Counted from the first letter of the stretch, positions 8,139 to 19,526 are shown. The stretch is DNA of 64,000 bases from Thermococcus sp. (GCF_027023865.1 NZ_JALVUC010000025.1:171311-235310); one strand, 5' to 3'. Made by a program: numbers and translations. The notes: generated by a model not told the origin, from the sequence alone.

Positions 8139-9578
8139 TCACGTTGAAACCTTGGCTATGTACACGTAGTTCTGGTTCTGGAGTATATCTGGCACGAATA
8201 TTGAGGGAACCTTGATGATAACGAGCATTGGGGTGTTTGAGTCAAAGGTCTCAAGGGCCGTGCTCTTCTCGAGATCGAGAACCTTCCAACCGTAGGCGTT
8301 GAGTTCGGCTTTCACTTGGTCGCTCGACTGTATCTTTCCAGCGGCTATGGCCTTAAGTATCTCGGCGAGGTTGACGTTGTAGGAGTAGCTTGCGGAGGAA
8401 CTCTGACTACTGCTCTGGCTGTTGGAGTAGGTGTTCTGTGAAGAGGAGCTGTCAGACATGGTGTTCCCTCCCGGCGAAACGGAGCTTGACTGGGTCTCAC
8501 CGTAGGTGGTAGATGAGGAGGTGGAGCTTGAACCAGACTGGCTCTGGGATTCACTAACGGAGATCGTGCCTTCCTGAACCGGGAGGAGGACGAGTTCAAA
8601 GTAGCCATCGATTGAGGTAGTATTCCTGCCCTGGATGTAAATCTCTATCTTGTCACCAGGGGACAAGAACGCGCCGTCTATATTCTTCCTTGGAAGGACG
8701 AGCGAAAGCTCAACCCACTGAACCTTGAGAACTCTATACTTCATAAGTTCCTTGTAGTCGAGTATTCCACCGAGGATTGCCTTGGCGTCAGCCGCGGAAA
8801 CTAACTCCCTGACCCCATTGTATTCAAGGATAACACTACCATGGCCCTGCTCCGCGAGCTGATCTATGCGCCAGAACTTGTAATCCCTCCAAAGCTCAAG
8901 GAGGTACGGGTCTGGGTTAACCGCGTTAACCTCCCCTGGGGTCGTGGCGGAGTTAACCCTGTCTTCAAGGGAATTCATGTACGTTACAGCTTTGTTCTTT
9001 ATGGCATCCGGCAGTGGCATCGAGAGAAACGGCTGGAAGGAGGCCTCAATCTCCGTAATCTTCTGCGCTTTGGTTATGTTAAGCTGCTTCTCAGACTCGA
9101 CCTGCTGAATGTGCTCAATGCAGGCGTTATACTTCTTCAGCGCGAAGTCGTAGTAGTCCCTAACGTCTATAGCGTTAAGCTCCCCCAGGGTCTTGGCGTT
9201 GACGATCTGGTTGACGAGCTTCGTCCTTATCACTATAACATCCTTAGTACAGTTTGTGTTATTGAAAACGGAGGACTTGAAATAGGTGTTAACCTCCGCG
9301 AGTTTCTTGGCGCGGGCCTTGCTTATCTCGCTTGCAGTGCGGTTCTGAAGGTACATGTAAGCACCAGCGGAGACTGCGAGGATTATTATTAATATTATAG
9401 CCGCCCCAAGGATAACCCTCTTCTTCCGCTCCTTGGCGCGTATACTCCCTATGGAACGGGGTCTTCTGGGGGGTTTCTTAGCTGGAGCGGGTTTTGGGGC
9501 AATGGGCGGCTCAGGTTCCGCACTGGCTTTACCAAGCTCTCTCAGGCGGCGAATCTTCGCCTCGATATCCTCAGACAC
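8139..9578 (-). CDS. single-span membrane protein with helical repeats and Ser-rich loop
   Basis: The protein is about 480 residues. It has a Pro/Lys-rich cytoplasmic N-terminus, one membrane segment (VILGAAIILIIILAVSAGAY) and two related helical units of about 80 residues (one ending AKTLGELNAIDVRDYY, the other ATTPGEVNAVNPDPYL), which indicates an internal duplication. A beta-rich domain follows, interrupted by a Ser/Gln/Thr-rich stretch of about 60 residues. I prefer the GTG at 9578 because GGTGGT lies seven bases before it, but the ATG at 9593 is possible. It is the first gene of the pilus-like operon. The topology resembles assembly proteins of the PilN/PilO type, but I cannot show homology. 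Confidence 0.65.
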   Translation of the reverse strand: MSEDIEAKIRRLRELGKASAEPEPPIAPKPAPAKKPPRRPRSIGSIRAKERKKRVILGAAIILIIILAVSAGAYMYLQNRTASEISKARAKKLAEVNTYFKSSVFNNTNCTKDVIVIRTKLVNQIVNAKTLGELNAIDVRDYYDFALKKYNACIEHIQQVESEKQLNITKAQKITEIEASFQPFLSMPLPDAIKNKAVTYMNSLEDRVNSATTPGEVNAVNPDPYLLELWRDYKFWRIDQLAEQGHGSVILEYNGVRELVSAADAKAILGGILDYKELMKYRVLKVQWVELSLVLPRKNIDGAFLSPGDKIEIYIQGRNTTSIDGYFELVLLPVQEGTISVSESQSQSGSSSTSSSTTYGETQSSSVSPGGNTMSDSSSSQNTYSNSQSSSQSSSASYSYNVNLAEILKAIAAGKIQSSDQVKAELNAYGWKVLDLEKSTALETFDSNTPMLVIIKVPSIFVPDILQNQNYVYIAKVST

Positions 9579-9864
9579 GTTGAGCACCACCATCAAAGTT
9601 ATCGTAAGTTATTCCTCATGCTTGATAGCTTTTTGAACTCCAATCTTTATTTAGATTTCGGTAAAATTGTGGAGAGATTGAAAGTCAAAGTCGTTGAAAT
9701 ACGCGGGAAATGCCCCCGTTTTCGAACTCGAGAGTAGAATAGTAATCAAGGACTAATAATAGCTGACTATGATAACTAATAAAGAGACAGATGTGATATG
9801 CATCCATCTTTGCCCCCTTATACGGATGGAGAAATGGTCATATTTGAGATAACGGTGAGGAGAA

Positions 9865-12041
<2,177 letters not shown>

Positions 12042-12166
12042 ACAACTCTATAGAAACTATAAAAAACATACAGATATTTAGAGTTATATAGAAGCATGAT
12101 CTAAACTATATTCTATTGCGACAAAATTTATAATTAAGCCGAGGAAGATGCCCACCGGTGGGGCCT
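12042..12166 (+). promoter_or_regulatory. AT-rich control region of the pst operon
   Basis: The spacer is markedly AT-rich. A TATA-like stretch (AAAATTTATAATTAAG) lies at 12122-12137, about 35 bases before the pstS ATG. Upstream are an inverted repeat, AACTCTA at 12044-12050 with TAGAGTT at 12079-12085, and a direct repeat, AAACTATA at 12054-12061 and 12103-12110. These are candidate sites for a phosphate-responsive regulator; this is inference. Confidence 0.45.
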
Positions 12167-13288
12167 ATGAAACGGATTATAGCCTTGTCCGCGATTTTCC
12201 TACTGGTCGCTACCGTGGCGGCCAGCGGATGCATAGGGCAGAGTAGCACTGCACTCACTTCAAGCAGATCAACTCAAACTATATCCCTCCGCACAACAGG
12301 TGCCACATTTCCCATGTACCAAATTCAGAAATGGATTAAGACTTATCAGAGCTCCCATCCCAACATCAAAATTGAATATCAAGGGGGGGGAAGTGGATAC
12401 GGTCAGGAAACGTTTCTAAAAGGGCTTACCGACATCGGCCGAAGCGACCCTGCTGTCAGCGCCGATATGTGGAAAAAATTCTTATCAACCGGGGATCAGC
12501 CCCTCCAGTTCCCGGAAATAGTCGGTGCTGTTGTTGTAGTGTACAACGTGCCTGGAATTGGAACAGGGTTAAGGTTAAGCCGGGCCGTTCTTGCCAAAAT
12601 ATTCCTCGGAGAAATTCAATACTGGGATGACCCGTCCATAAAGAGCCTCAACCCGAACCTAAAGCTCCCCCATAAGAGGATAATAGTCATTCACAGAAGT
12701 GATGCCAGCGGGACAACGAAGATATTCACCACATACCTCAGCCTCATAAGTAGCGAATGGGCCAAGAAAGTTGGAGCAGGTCTGGTAGTAAACTGGCCGG
12801 TTGACAGGCTCGGAAGGGGATTGGCCGGGAAGGGCAACCCCGGGGTTGTGGCCATACTTAAAAACACCCCGTACAGCATAGCGTACACGGAACTCTCCTA
12901 TGCTATAAAAGACAACCTGACGGTTGCGGCCCTACAAAACAAGGCGGGAAACTTCGTTCTGCCAACGAACACAACCATAAAATCTGCAGTTTTAGCGATT
13001 AAATCTTACATCCCCTCACCAACCGAGGGCTATAAAGAAAACCTCACGCAACTCCTGGATGCACCGGGGAAGAACTCCTACCCGATAGTCGCCTTTACTC
13101 ACCTCCTCGTGTGGGAAAACAAAGATGGGAAGCACTACAGCAAGGAGAAGGCTGAGGCGATAAAAGCATTTCTAAAGTGGATACTCACCGAAGGACAGAA
13201 GCCCCAGAACCTCGCGCCCGGCTACGTCGGCCTACCGAAGGAGGTGGCAGAGATCGGCCTTAAAGCCGTTGACATGATCAAAACTTGA
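12167..13288 (+). CDS. pstS: phosphate ABC transporter substrate-binding lipoprotein PstS
   Basis: The protein has 373 residues. It starts with a lipoprotein signal (MKRIIALSAIFLLVATVAAS then GC), so it is anchored outside the membrane. It is followed by the PstS pattern: TGATFPMYQIQKW, YQGGGSGYGQETFLKGLTDI, and HRSDASGTTKIFTTYLS, which binds phosphate. It delivers phosphate to PstC/PstA. The first gene of pstSCAB-phoU, it is preceded by an AT-rich control region. I chose the ATG at 12167 (GGTGGGG upstream) over the GTG at 12158. A run of six T residues at 13297-13302 after the stop could terminate part of the transcripts and keep PstS in excess. Confidence 0.95.
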   Translation: MKRIIALSAIFLLVATVAASGCIGQSSTALTSSRSTQTISLRTTGATFPMYQIQKWIKTYQSSHPNIKIEYQGGGSGYGQETFLKGLTDIGRSDPAVSADMWKKFLSTGDQPLQFPEIVGAVVVVYNVPGIGTGLRLSRAVLAKIFLGEIQYWDDPSIKSLNPNLKLPHKRIIVIHRSDASGTTKIFTTYLSLISSEWAKKVGAGLVVNWPVDRLGRGLAGKGNPGVVAILKNTPYSIAYTELSYAIKDNLTVAALQNKAGNFVLPTNTTIKSAVLAIKSYIPSPTEGYKENLTQLLDAPGKNSYPIVAFTHLLVWENKDGKHYSKEKAEAIKAFLKWILTEGQKPQNLAPGYVGLPKEVAEIGLKAVDMIKT

Positions 13289-13328
13289 GTTGTCCCTTTT
13301 TTATTCTAGAAAATCGGGAAGTGATAGC

Positions 13329-14258
13329 ATGGAAGTAATGAGGAAACTGGATGTGTTTGACATAGTATCCTTCCCCGTAATCCTAGTAATATTCCTGCTC
13401 TTTGCTGGAATGCTCTTTGTGTTTTTCAAAAACGCCCTTCCTGCACTGGAACATTTTGGAATAGATTTGTACATCAAGAACATCTGGCAAGCCGCCTCAG
13501 TTCCGCAGAAGGAGGTATACGGTATAGCCGCAGCCCTCTGGGGAAGCTTTTACACGTCCCTCATTGCGATCCTGATTTCCCTTCCCATATCAGCCGCGTT
13601 TTCTGTCTTTATCGTTGATTACGCTCCCAGGGGACTGAAAAACACCCTCGCGATACTCTCCGACGTGATGGCTGGCCTGCCCACCATAATATACGGTATA
13701 TGGGGGGCCTTTATCCTAGTGCCGTTCCTGAGGCACTGGGTCATGGAACCCCTCTACAGGTATTTTTCATTTATACCCTTCATCCACTATCCTCCCGTTG
13801 GGGGGTACAGTTACTTCTCTGCTGGAGTTCTTCTGGCAATAATGATCACCCCCTTTGTCTCAGCAATTATACGCGAGGCATATCAGATGATCCCATTTAC
13901 ATACAGGGAAGCGGCATACGCCGTTGGGGCCACCAAGTTTGAGGCCACGCGGATACTCCTCGGCTACATCAAGCCAGCGATGGTCTCCGGGATAATCCTG
14001 GGGTTTGGAAGGGCAGTTGGGGAGACTATAGCGGTGAGTCTCGTCATAGGCAACACGTTCAACCTGACCTACAAACTCTTCGCACCGGGGTATACCATCT
14101 CCTCACTCATAGCCAATCAATTTGGCAACGCTTTTCTCTACACCTACATGACGTCCACCCTGTTTGCCGCTGGCCTAGCGCTCTTCGCCATAGGGCTTAC
14201 TGTCAACATAATAGGGATTCACATGCTCAGGAGGTGGGAGAAGAATGTTCAGGTTTAA
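13329..14258 (+). CDS. pstC: phosphate ABC transporter permease PstC
   Basis: The product is about 309 residues from the ATG at 13329, with GGAAGTGAT shortly upstream. It has six membrane segments and the permease EAA-type loop (EAAYAVGATKFEATRILLGY, then GFGRAVGETIAVSLVIG), characteristic of PstC. It forms the inner-membrane channel with PstA. Its 3' end overlaps pstA by 14 bases. Confidence 0.94.
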   Translation: MEVMRKLDVFDIVSFPVILVIFLLFAGMLFVFFKNALPALEHFGIDLYIKNIWQAASVPQKEVYGIAAALWGSFYTSLIAILISLPISAAFSVFIVDYAPRGLKNTLAILSDVMAGLPTIIYGIWGAFILVPFLRHWVMEPLYRYFSFIPFIHYPPVGGYSYFSAGVLLAIMITPFVSAIIREAYQMIPFTYREAAYAVGATKFEATRILLGYIKPAMVSGIILGFGRAVGETIAVSLVIGNTFNLTYKLFAPGYTISSLIANQFGNAFLYTYMTSTLFAAGLALFAIGLTVNIIGIHMLRRWEKNVQV

Positions 14259-15081
14259 TCCCAACCGAAAAGCGGTGGAAAAAGGTTTTCTGTTTACCAT
14301 CGGCCTCCTTACAGTGGTCGCCGTGCTCCCCCTCTTTTACATACTATACACCGTAACCCTGAAGGGACTGCCGGTGATCCTAAAAAGGGGAACCATATTT
14401 TTTACGGGGACGTTCTCGGAGGGGGGTATAGGCCCTGCCATAGCAGGAACCTTCCTTCTGACGTTCCTGTCGAGCTTAATCGGGGTGCCCCTCGCACTGA
14501 TGGTGGGTATGTACTCCTATGAAAATCCGAGAAGTGTGTTAGGGCGGTGGACTAAGGCCCTTCTCGAAATAATGATGGAGTTTCCCACGATACTGGTGGG
14601 AATTTTTGTCATGGCAGTTCTTGTCATTCCTATGGGGACATACTCGGCCATGGCAGGTGCCTTTGCCCTAGTCATAATCCTCCTCCCCTATGTTGCTGTC
14701 TACACCCACGAGGCCATGAGGGGGATACCCTTCACATACAAAGAGGCAGGCTACGCCCTCGGCCTTACAAGAATCAAAGTGTTATTCAGAATACTCGCCC
14801 CGATGGCAAAGCGGGGGGTGCTGACAGGAGTCCTAATAGGCATTGCAAAGGCCGCGGGAGAGACCGCTCCATTGCTGTTCACTGCAGGGGGGCTCTACGA
14901 GAGCTACCCAACATCGATAACCAAACCTGTGGGCACTATCCCCCTCTTAATATATCAACTAATCCAGAGTCCAAGCCCCCAAGATCACGCGACCGCATGG
15001 GGTGCCTCCCTTGTCCTAATGGTGATTTTCATCGCCGTTTTCATCCCCCTAAGGATGAGCCTTAAGGAGGTGAAACTGTGA
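14245..15081 (+). CDS. pstA: phosphate ABC transporter permease PstA
   Basis: This 278-residue protein has six membrane segments and an EAA loop ([20 protein letters not shown], then [18 protein letters not shown]) typical of PstA. It overlaps pstC by 14 bases and pstB by four, so the operon is tightly coupled. It pairs with PstC to form the phosphate channel. Confidence 0.94.
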   Translation: MFRFNPNRKAVEKGFLFTIGLLTVVAVLPLFYILYTVTLKGLPVILKRGTIFFTGTFSEGGIGPAIAGTFLLTFLSSLIGVPLALMVGMYSYENPRSVLGRWTKALLEIMMEFPTILVGIFVMAVLVIPMGTYSAMAGAFALVIILLPYVAVYTHEAMRGIPFTYKEAGYALGLTRIKVLFRILAPMAKRGVLTGVLIGIAKAAGETAPLLFTAGGLYESYPTSITKPVGTIPLLIYQLIQSPSPQDHATAWGASLVLMVIFIAVFIPLRMSLKEVKL

Positions 15082-15839
15082 ACTTCGCAATAGAAACTGT
15101 TGACCTGAATGTTTACTACGGCAAGAACCACGTAATAAAAGATGTCAACCTGCAGATTCCGGAGAAGGGCATTTTCGCCCTTATGGGACCCAGTGGCTGT
15201 GGAAAGAGCACGATGCTGAGGACTTTCAACAGGATCCTTGAGTTAAAAGAGGATACCCGGGTTGAGGGGGAGGTTCGTCTCTTTGGAAAAAACGTATACT
15301 CCCCAGAGGTTGACCCTATCGAGGTCAGAAGACAGGTGGGTATGGTCTTCCAGTATCCCAACCCCTTTCCCCACATGACGATATACGAAAACGTCGCCAT
15401 CGGGCTGAAGCTCAACGGGCTTGTAAAGTCAAAAGAAGACTTGGACGAAAGGGTTGAGTGGGCACTCAAAAAAGCGGCTCTATGGGACGAGGTTAAGGAT
15501 CGCCTGAACGACTACCCCCGCAACCTGAGCGGTGGTCAGAAGCAGAGGCTTGTGATAGCGAGGGCCCTGGCGATGAAGCCAAAAATACTCCTGATGGACG
15601 AACCTACTGCCAACATTGACCCAGTCGGGACGGCCAAAATAGAGGAGCTTCTCTTAGAGCTCAAGGAGGATTACACAATAGTTTTAGTTACCCATCTGCC
15701 TGCCCAAGCCGCTAGAGCCAGCGATTATGTTGGTTTCCTGTATCTGGGTGAGCTAATAGAAGCGGGCCCAACGAGAAAGGTGTTTGAAAGCCCGGAGCAT
15801 GAACTAACCGAGAAATACATCACGGGTGCCCTGGGGTGA
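15078..15839 (+). CDS. pstB: phosphate ABC transporter ATPase PstB
   Basis: The 253-residue ATPase starts with GTG and carries Walker A ([18 protein letters not shown]), the Q-loop ([18 protein letters not shown]), the signature [16 protein letters not shown], Walker B ([13 protein letters not shown]) and the switch His (LVTHLPAQA). The FNR after Walker A and PNPFP in the Q-loop are typical of PstB. It energises phosphate uptake through PstC/PstA. Confidence 0.96.
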   Translation: MNFAIETVDLNVYYGKNHVIKDVNLQIPEKGIFALMGPSGCGKSTMLRTFNRILELKEDTRVEGEVRLFGKNVYSPEVDPIEVRRQVGMVFQYPNPFPHMTIYENVAIGLKLNGLVKSKEDLDERVEWALKKAALWDEVKDRLNDYPRNLSGGQKQRLVIARALAMKPKILLMDEPTANIDPVGTAKIEELLLELKEDYTIVLVTHLPAQAARASDYVGFLYLGELIEAGPTRKVFESPEHELTEKYITGALG

Positions 15840-15843
15840 TAGG

Positions 15844-16443
15844 ATGAGAAAACTCCTCGACATGGGAATTGAACAGCTTAAAAAACTCATAAGGGAAATG
15901 GGAAATGATGCCCTATCCTCCCTCCAACGGGCGAGTAAAAGCCTTAATGGAGGGGTTGAATCAATAGCGGATATATCAAGTGAACTCCACATCCTCCATG
16001 GAGATGTGCTGAACATCGCAACAGAGCTACTCGTCCGCTACTCACCGGTGGCAGGCGACCTGCGCTTCATCCAGAGCGCCATAGACGTCTCCTACGACCT
16101 TTACCGGATCTCCCGATACGCTATGGAGATAGAGAGAACGGCCAAAGTTGTAGGGCCTTTTGAGATGACGCCACTCCTGAGCAGGGGCTTTAATCTGACA
16201 CTAGAAGCACTCAAAACCGCAGTAGAGGCCTTCGAGAACCTCGACGAGGTAGCCACAGGAAGGCTCCTTGAGCTTGACAGGGAGATAGACGATCTTTACA
16301 TACACTCCTTACAAGGGATAAAGAACCCAGAAACGTGCTCACCGGTGGAGGCACTCATCATGAGGCACCTAGAAAGGATAAGTGACCATGCGAAGGACAT
16401 AGGAGCACAGGTTATTTACATTAAAGAGGGGAAAAGGGTTTAG
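15844..16443 (+). CDS. phoU: phosphate uptake regulator PhoU
   Basis: About 199 residues, all helical, with the PhoU repeat including a metal-binding helix (ATELLVRYSPVAGDLRFIQ; later IMRHLERISDHAKDIGAQVI). I use the ATG at 15844, with GGGGTGATAG upstream and four bases after pstB. PhoU proteins restrain Pst transport when phosphate is plentiful. In archaea there is no PhoR/PhoB pair, so how the signal is passed on is not evident here. It is the last gene of the pst operon. Confidence 0.92.
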   Translation: MRKLLDMGIEQLKKLIREMGNDALSSLQRASKSLNGGVESIADISSELHILHGDVLNIATELLVRYSPVAGDLRFIQSAIDVSYDLYRISRYAMEIERTAKVVGPFEMTPLLSRGFNLTLEALKTAVEAFENLDEVATGRLLELDREIDDLYIHSLQGIKNPETCSPVEALIMRHLERISDHAKDIGAQVIYIKEGKRV

Positions 16444-16522
16444 TGGAATTTCCAGCCATGAACCCCAGGATAAGGCCGTTTTGGACGCCTCCTCGTTAGG
16501 GATGCAATAAAAAGAAAGGGAA

Positions 16523-17674
16523 CTAATGCAACACCTCAGGAACCGCCCTGTCCCACTGCTCTCTGGCGAGTTCACCCGTGTACTTGAACTCCTCGACCTT
16601 CTTTTCCGCCTTCTTGCGCTTCTTCTGGTGCTCCCTGAGGAATTCCTGAACCTTCCTGATGAGGTAGCGCTTGCACTCCCCGCAGGTCAGCTCTCCAGCT
16701 TTGCACGCCCTATAGCGCTCCATCAGCTTCTCGTCGTCCGGTTCAAAGAATACCTCAAGCCATTTGAAGACGACGCACCTGTCGGGGTTTCCGCCCTTTT
16801 CACGTTGCTCCTTAAGCGTTGGCTGGCCACCGGTTAGAGCGAACCTCCATATCTTCTTGCCAGCCTCCTCCGGGTCGTCGGTGAGGTAGACGGCCGTTTC
16901 AGGCTTGCTCGCACTCATCTTGCCGCCGAGGCCGGTCAATCCAGGAACAAACTTGGAATGTATAGCGGCGGTCTTGTAGTAGCCAAGACTCTCAGCGAAG
17001 TCCCTCTGGAGCCTCCAGTAGGGATCCTGGTCAATCGCCGCCGGAATCAGACAGCGCTTCTTCTCGAAGAAAGTTGGTGCTGCCTGTATGGCCGGGTAGA
17101 AAATCATACCAATCTTGCTCTGGTCGGTGAAACCGAAAACAGCTTTGGCCATTGAGAAGTTTATCTTCTTGGCTATTGGAATGGCCATCTCGTAGATCTT
17201 CGTGAACTCGCTGTTCTGGAAGATGAAGGTCCTGTCCGGGTCGAAGCCAACGGCGATGATGTCGAGGATGTTATCGTAGGCCCACCTCTTCGTGTCATTA
17301 AAGGTGAGCTTCTCTTTGAAAAAGAACTTCTCATCATCGGTTATCTGGATGTAGAGGTTTACACCAAACTTCTCTTGGAGCCACTTGGTCGCGTAGAACG
17401 GGATTATGTGGCCAATGTGCATAGGCCCGCTCGGACCCCTCCCGGTGTAGAGGAAGAAGCCTCTCCCATTCTCGTAGTCGGCAAGGATTTTGTCGTAGTC
17501 CCTATGGGAGAAGAAAAAGCGCCTCCTGAAGTATATCGGAAGTTCGCTCTTGGTAAGTTCTACCGTCTTCTCAATAAGCTCGTCCGTCAGCGGGCTGGTT
17601 CCAAACTGTTCTATCAGCTTCGCGTAGTCCACAACGCCTTCAACGTCCCAGGGGGTAACCTTAAAGTCATCCAT
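16523..17674 (-). CDS. trpS: tryptophanyl-tRNA synthetase
   Basis: The 383-residue class I aminoacyl-tRNA synthetase has the HIGH motif as GPMHIGHIIPFYATKWLQ and the KMSKS motif as GGKMSASKPETAVYL. The archaeal/eukaryotic TrpRS signatures GFTDQSKIGMIFYPAIQAAP and PAAIDQDPYWRLQRD are present. It charges tRNA-Trp. The length agrees with archaeal TrpRS. It converges on phoU. An ORB-like motif (17688-17709) lies 14 bases upstream of its start codon. Confidence 0.97.
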   Translation of the reverse strand: MDDFKVTPWDVEGVVDYAKLIEQFGTSPLTDELIEKTVELTKSELPIYFRRRFFFSHRDYDKILADYENGRGFFLYTGRGPSGPMHIGHIIPFYATKWLQEKFGVNLYIQITDDEKFFFKEKLTFNDTKRWAYDNILDIIAVGFDPDRTFIFQNSEFTKIYEMAIPIAKKINFSMAKAVFGFTDQSKIGMIFYPAIQAAPTFFEKKRCLIPAAIDQDPYWRLQRDFAESLGYYKTAAIHSKFVPGLTGLGGKMSASKPETAVYLTDDPEEAGKKIWRFALTGGQPTLKEQREKGGNPDRCVVFKWLEVFFEPDDEKLMERYRACKAGELTCGECKRYLIRKVQEFLREHQKKRKKAEKKVEEFKYTGELAREQWDRAVPEVLH

Positions 17675-17687
17675 TCAAACACCTCCA

Positions 17688-17709
17688 TTTCCACTGGAAA
17701 CGAAACTCC
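17688..17709 (+). repeat. ORB-like motif upstream of trpS (outlying)
   Basis: TTTCCACTGGAAACGAAACT followed by CC contains the palindromic origin-recognition core. The segment TGGAAACGAAACTCC recurs on the minus strand at about 48562-48577. Confidence 0.5.
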
Positions 17710-17806
17710 AGACTAAGGCGGTCGAGAAGAGGGGTTCACCAGGGCCAAAAGCGACCACCGTGCATGGGGTAGAAAGGGAAGGAAGGAGATTTAAAGTTTT
17801 TGGATA

Positions 17807-18625
17807 CTATCCATTGTTTTTCATTGTCAGTTTTTTGTATTTCACCACTATGGTATCTCGGCTTGCCCCTTCAATTATTATTTCCTTTGGAAGCCCCCTC
17901 GAGTTAACCCAAATTTTGTAATGTGGCAAAGTGCGTGTTTTGGGTGTTAAAACCCGGAGGTCTCCCCTTTTGGAGATATTGAACTGTTCAAGATTGAGAA
18001 TCACTAACGCGAATGGATCAATGGCATCTGTGTTCGTCCAAGTTACGTTGAATGTAAAAGTACCATTGGTAGTTATGACTTTCTCGATGTTACCGTTAAT
18101 AACAATTTTCTGAATGAATTTGCCATTTGGCCAATAGTCCGCCCTGCTTATATAATCCGGTTTGGTGAAGTTAACATAGCTCTTAAAAGTATGGTTACCA
18201 ATTATAACGACCTCTTGAGCTTTAAAGGACGTTATCGATTGCCAGTTAATATCCTGTGCTTGAGTCAAGACATATACGCCGATTAGAATGCCTAAAAAAC
18301 TAACAAGGGTCAGGATAATTAGATTTCGCCTTTTCACTCCCCGTAAACCAACCAAATACAAATAAGTGACGGCATAAACAACCAGAGAAGATATGTACGC
18401 AGGATTTAACCCCCACAGTATAAACACCACGGCAAAGGAAAGCAGCACACCACAGCAAATCCACATGGAATACACCATTGAGGTAAGTCCAATAAACAGT
18501 ATCAGCGCGATCTGAATGGCACCTATAATATCGTGAAAAACTAAAAAATAGAGTAAAAAGCCGAATACAGGTCCAATTGCGGATAAGATCATTGCCAGCC
18601 TGCGGTTTTGGACTATAGTCCCCAT
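17807..18625 (-). CDS. membrane protein, candidate immunity/transport partner of the halocin-like protein
   Basis: The 272-residue product has about five membrane segments in residues 1-125 (with a CC pair in MVYSMWICCGVLLSF), followed by an extracellular beta-rich domain rich in NxT/S sequons. Base composition is more AT-rich than in the surrounding housekeeping genes. It starts 15 bases after the stop of the halocin-C8-like gene and is surely in the same transcript. I do not recognise a family. By analogy with bacteriocin operons it could protect the producer or help export the peptide; this is inference from position and topology. Confidence 0.6.
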   Translation of the reverse strand: MGTIVQNRRLAMILSAIGPVFGFLLYFLVFHDIIGAIQIALILFIGLTSMVYSMWICCGVLLSFAVVFILWGLNPAYISSLVVYAVTYLYLVGLRGVKRRNLIILTLVSFLGILIGVYVLTQAQDINWQSITSFKAQEVVIIGNHTFKSYVNFTKPDYISRADYWPNGKFIQKIVINGNIEKVITTNGTFTFNVTWTNTDAIDPFALVILNLEQFNISKRGDLRVLTPKTRTLPHYKIWVNSRGLPKEIIIEGASRDTIVVKYKKLTMKNNG

Positions 18626-18640
18626 ATGGAATCACACCCC

Positions 18641-19408
18641 TCAACACTTGCCTAGGGCATGGCATGCAGTCTTGCTCATATCATAACACGAGTATGCACT
18701 GCCCAGAATGACTGCTGTTTCACATATTATAAAGCACAGACCAACGGCAAGTGGACCCAGCACCGAGAACATTGGGCATCCAGTCCAACAGCCCATGCTT
18801 CCAGCAAATGCCATGGCACTCCCGCAGACAAAGGTTCCCAGAGCTATACATCTGGCACATGATAACCAGCCGAACAGTCCGAGTACCTTGATGTGCTCAC
18901 CGTCCTTTATTACTTTGAGTGTTTTAACGGCTGTTCCATTGGTTATGTATATCATTGCTGAGTTGTTTTTGAGAATCACGATGGCCGAGGAGCTACCTCT
19001 TTCACTGTTGATATGATAATACCTTCCAATTACCTTTCCCTGGCCGTTAGTGATGGACACAACCAGCGCTCTGGCAGAAAAATTGTTCGCTTTCACAAGA
19101 ACATCTTTTGCCGTACTGTACTGCGGTACGAGAGTCACGCCGTGGAGCTGACGCCTCAGAAGCCGTGAATCGTCACCATTAAAAGCCAAAGCAGCCTCAA
19201 AAGCGGCCACGGGACCTCTCAGTACGGCGGCCTGCCTGCTGTGTATTCCCCCTTCCAATGCAGCACAGGGGGACTTTATCTCCACGGAGGTAGTGGTACC
19301 GTTCTGAACTTCAACTGCAGCATTCAACGGGGCGCTAAAAACCAACCCAACAACAAGGATAAAAAACCCAAACGCCAGGAACTTCTTAAACTGAGGTTTT
19401 TCTATCAT
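18641..19408 (-). CDS. secreted precursor with halocin C8-like ten-cysteine C-terminal domain
   Basis: The protein has 255 residues with a signal peptide (FLAFGFFILVVGLVFSAPLNA), a central soluble domain (~35-175, one Cys at 48) and a hydrophobic Gly/Ala-rich C-terminal domain holding ten Cys at 184, 187, 195, 207, 211, 225, 229, 241, 249 and 255. It begins CxxC-x7-C and ends with Cys as the last residue. As I remember it, haloarchaeal halocin C8 is a 76-residue peptide with ten Cys, the same CxxC-x7-C beginning, a C-x5-C end, and release from the C-terminus of a larger precursor whose N-terminal part gives immunity. The match is by pattern, not by alignment. ATG 19408 has GGGTGAG five bases upstream. 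The gene precedes the membrane protein by 15 bases. Confidence 0.75.
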   Translation of the reverse strand: MIEKPQFKKFLAFGFFILVVGLVFSAPLNAAVEVQNGTTTSVEIKSPCAALEGGIHSRQAAVLRGPVAAFEAALAFNGDDSRLLRRQLHGVTLVPQYSTAKDVLVKANNFSARALVVSITNGQGKVIGRYYHINSERGSSSAIVILKNNSAMIYITNGTAVKTLKVIKDGEHIKVLGLFGWLSCARCIALGTFVCGSAMAFAGSMGCWTGCPMFSVLGPLAVGLCFIICETAVILGSAYSCYDMSKTACHALGKC

Positions 19409-19433
19409 TTTCTCACCCTAAAACAAAAATATC

Positions 19434-19450
19434 GCTATGCTCAACATAGC
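19434..19450. promoter_or_regulatory. inverted repeat at the promoter of the halocin-like operon
   Basis: GCTATG and CATAGC form a perfect 6-bp inverted repeat around a 5-base centre, between a minus-strand TATA-like stretch (about 19453-19465, ATTTATTTAAC on that strand) and the start codon at 19408. It would overlap or lie just after the transcription start, where a repressor could act. Confidence 0.4.
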
Positions 19451-19526
19451 CTGTTAAATAAATGGAGTGATATCATCTAAGTGGAGAAACAAAGAGTAAA
19501 GATACTATTCGAACTAAAAGTGACTA

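Noticed and set aside
3129..9578. Reading the secretion operon as the archaellum (fla) operon.
   Set aside because: No archaellin, FlaH, FlaG/F or FlaD-type genes are present, and two tandem GspF-like proteins are not the fla layout.
9690..9720. GTTGAAATACGCGGGAAA, slightly like a CRISPR repeat edge.
   Set aside because: It occurs once, with no second copy at a regular distance and no cas gene in the window.
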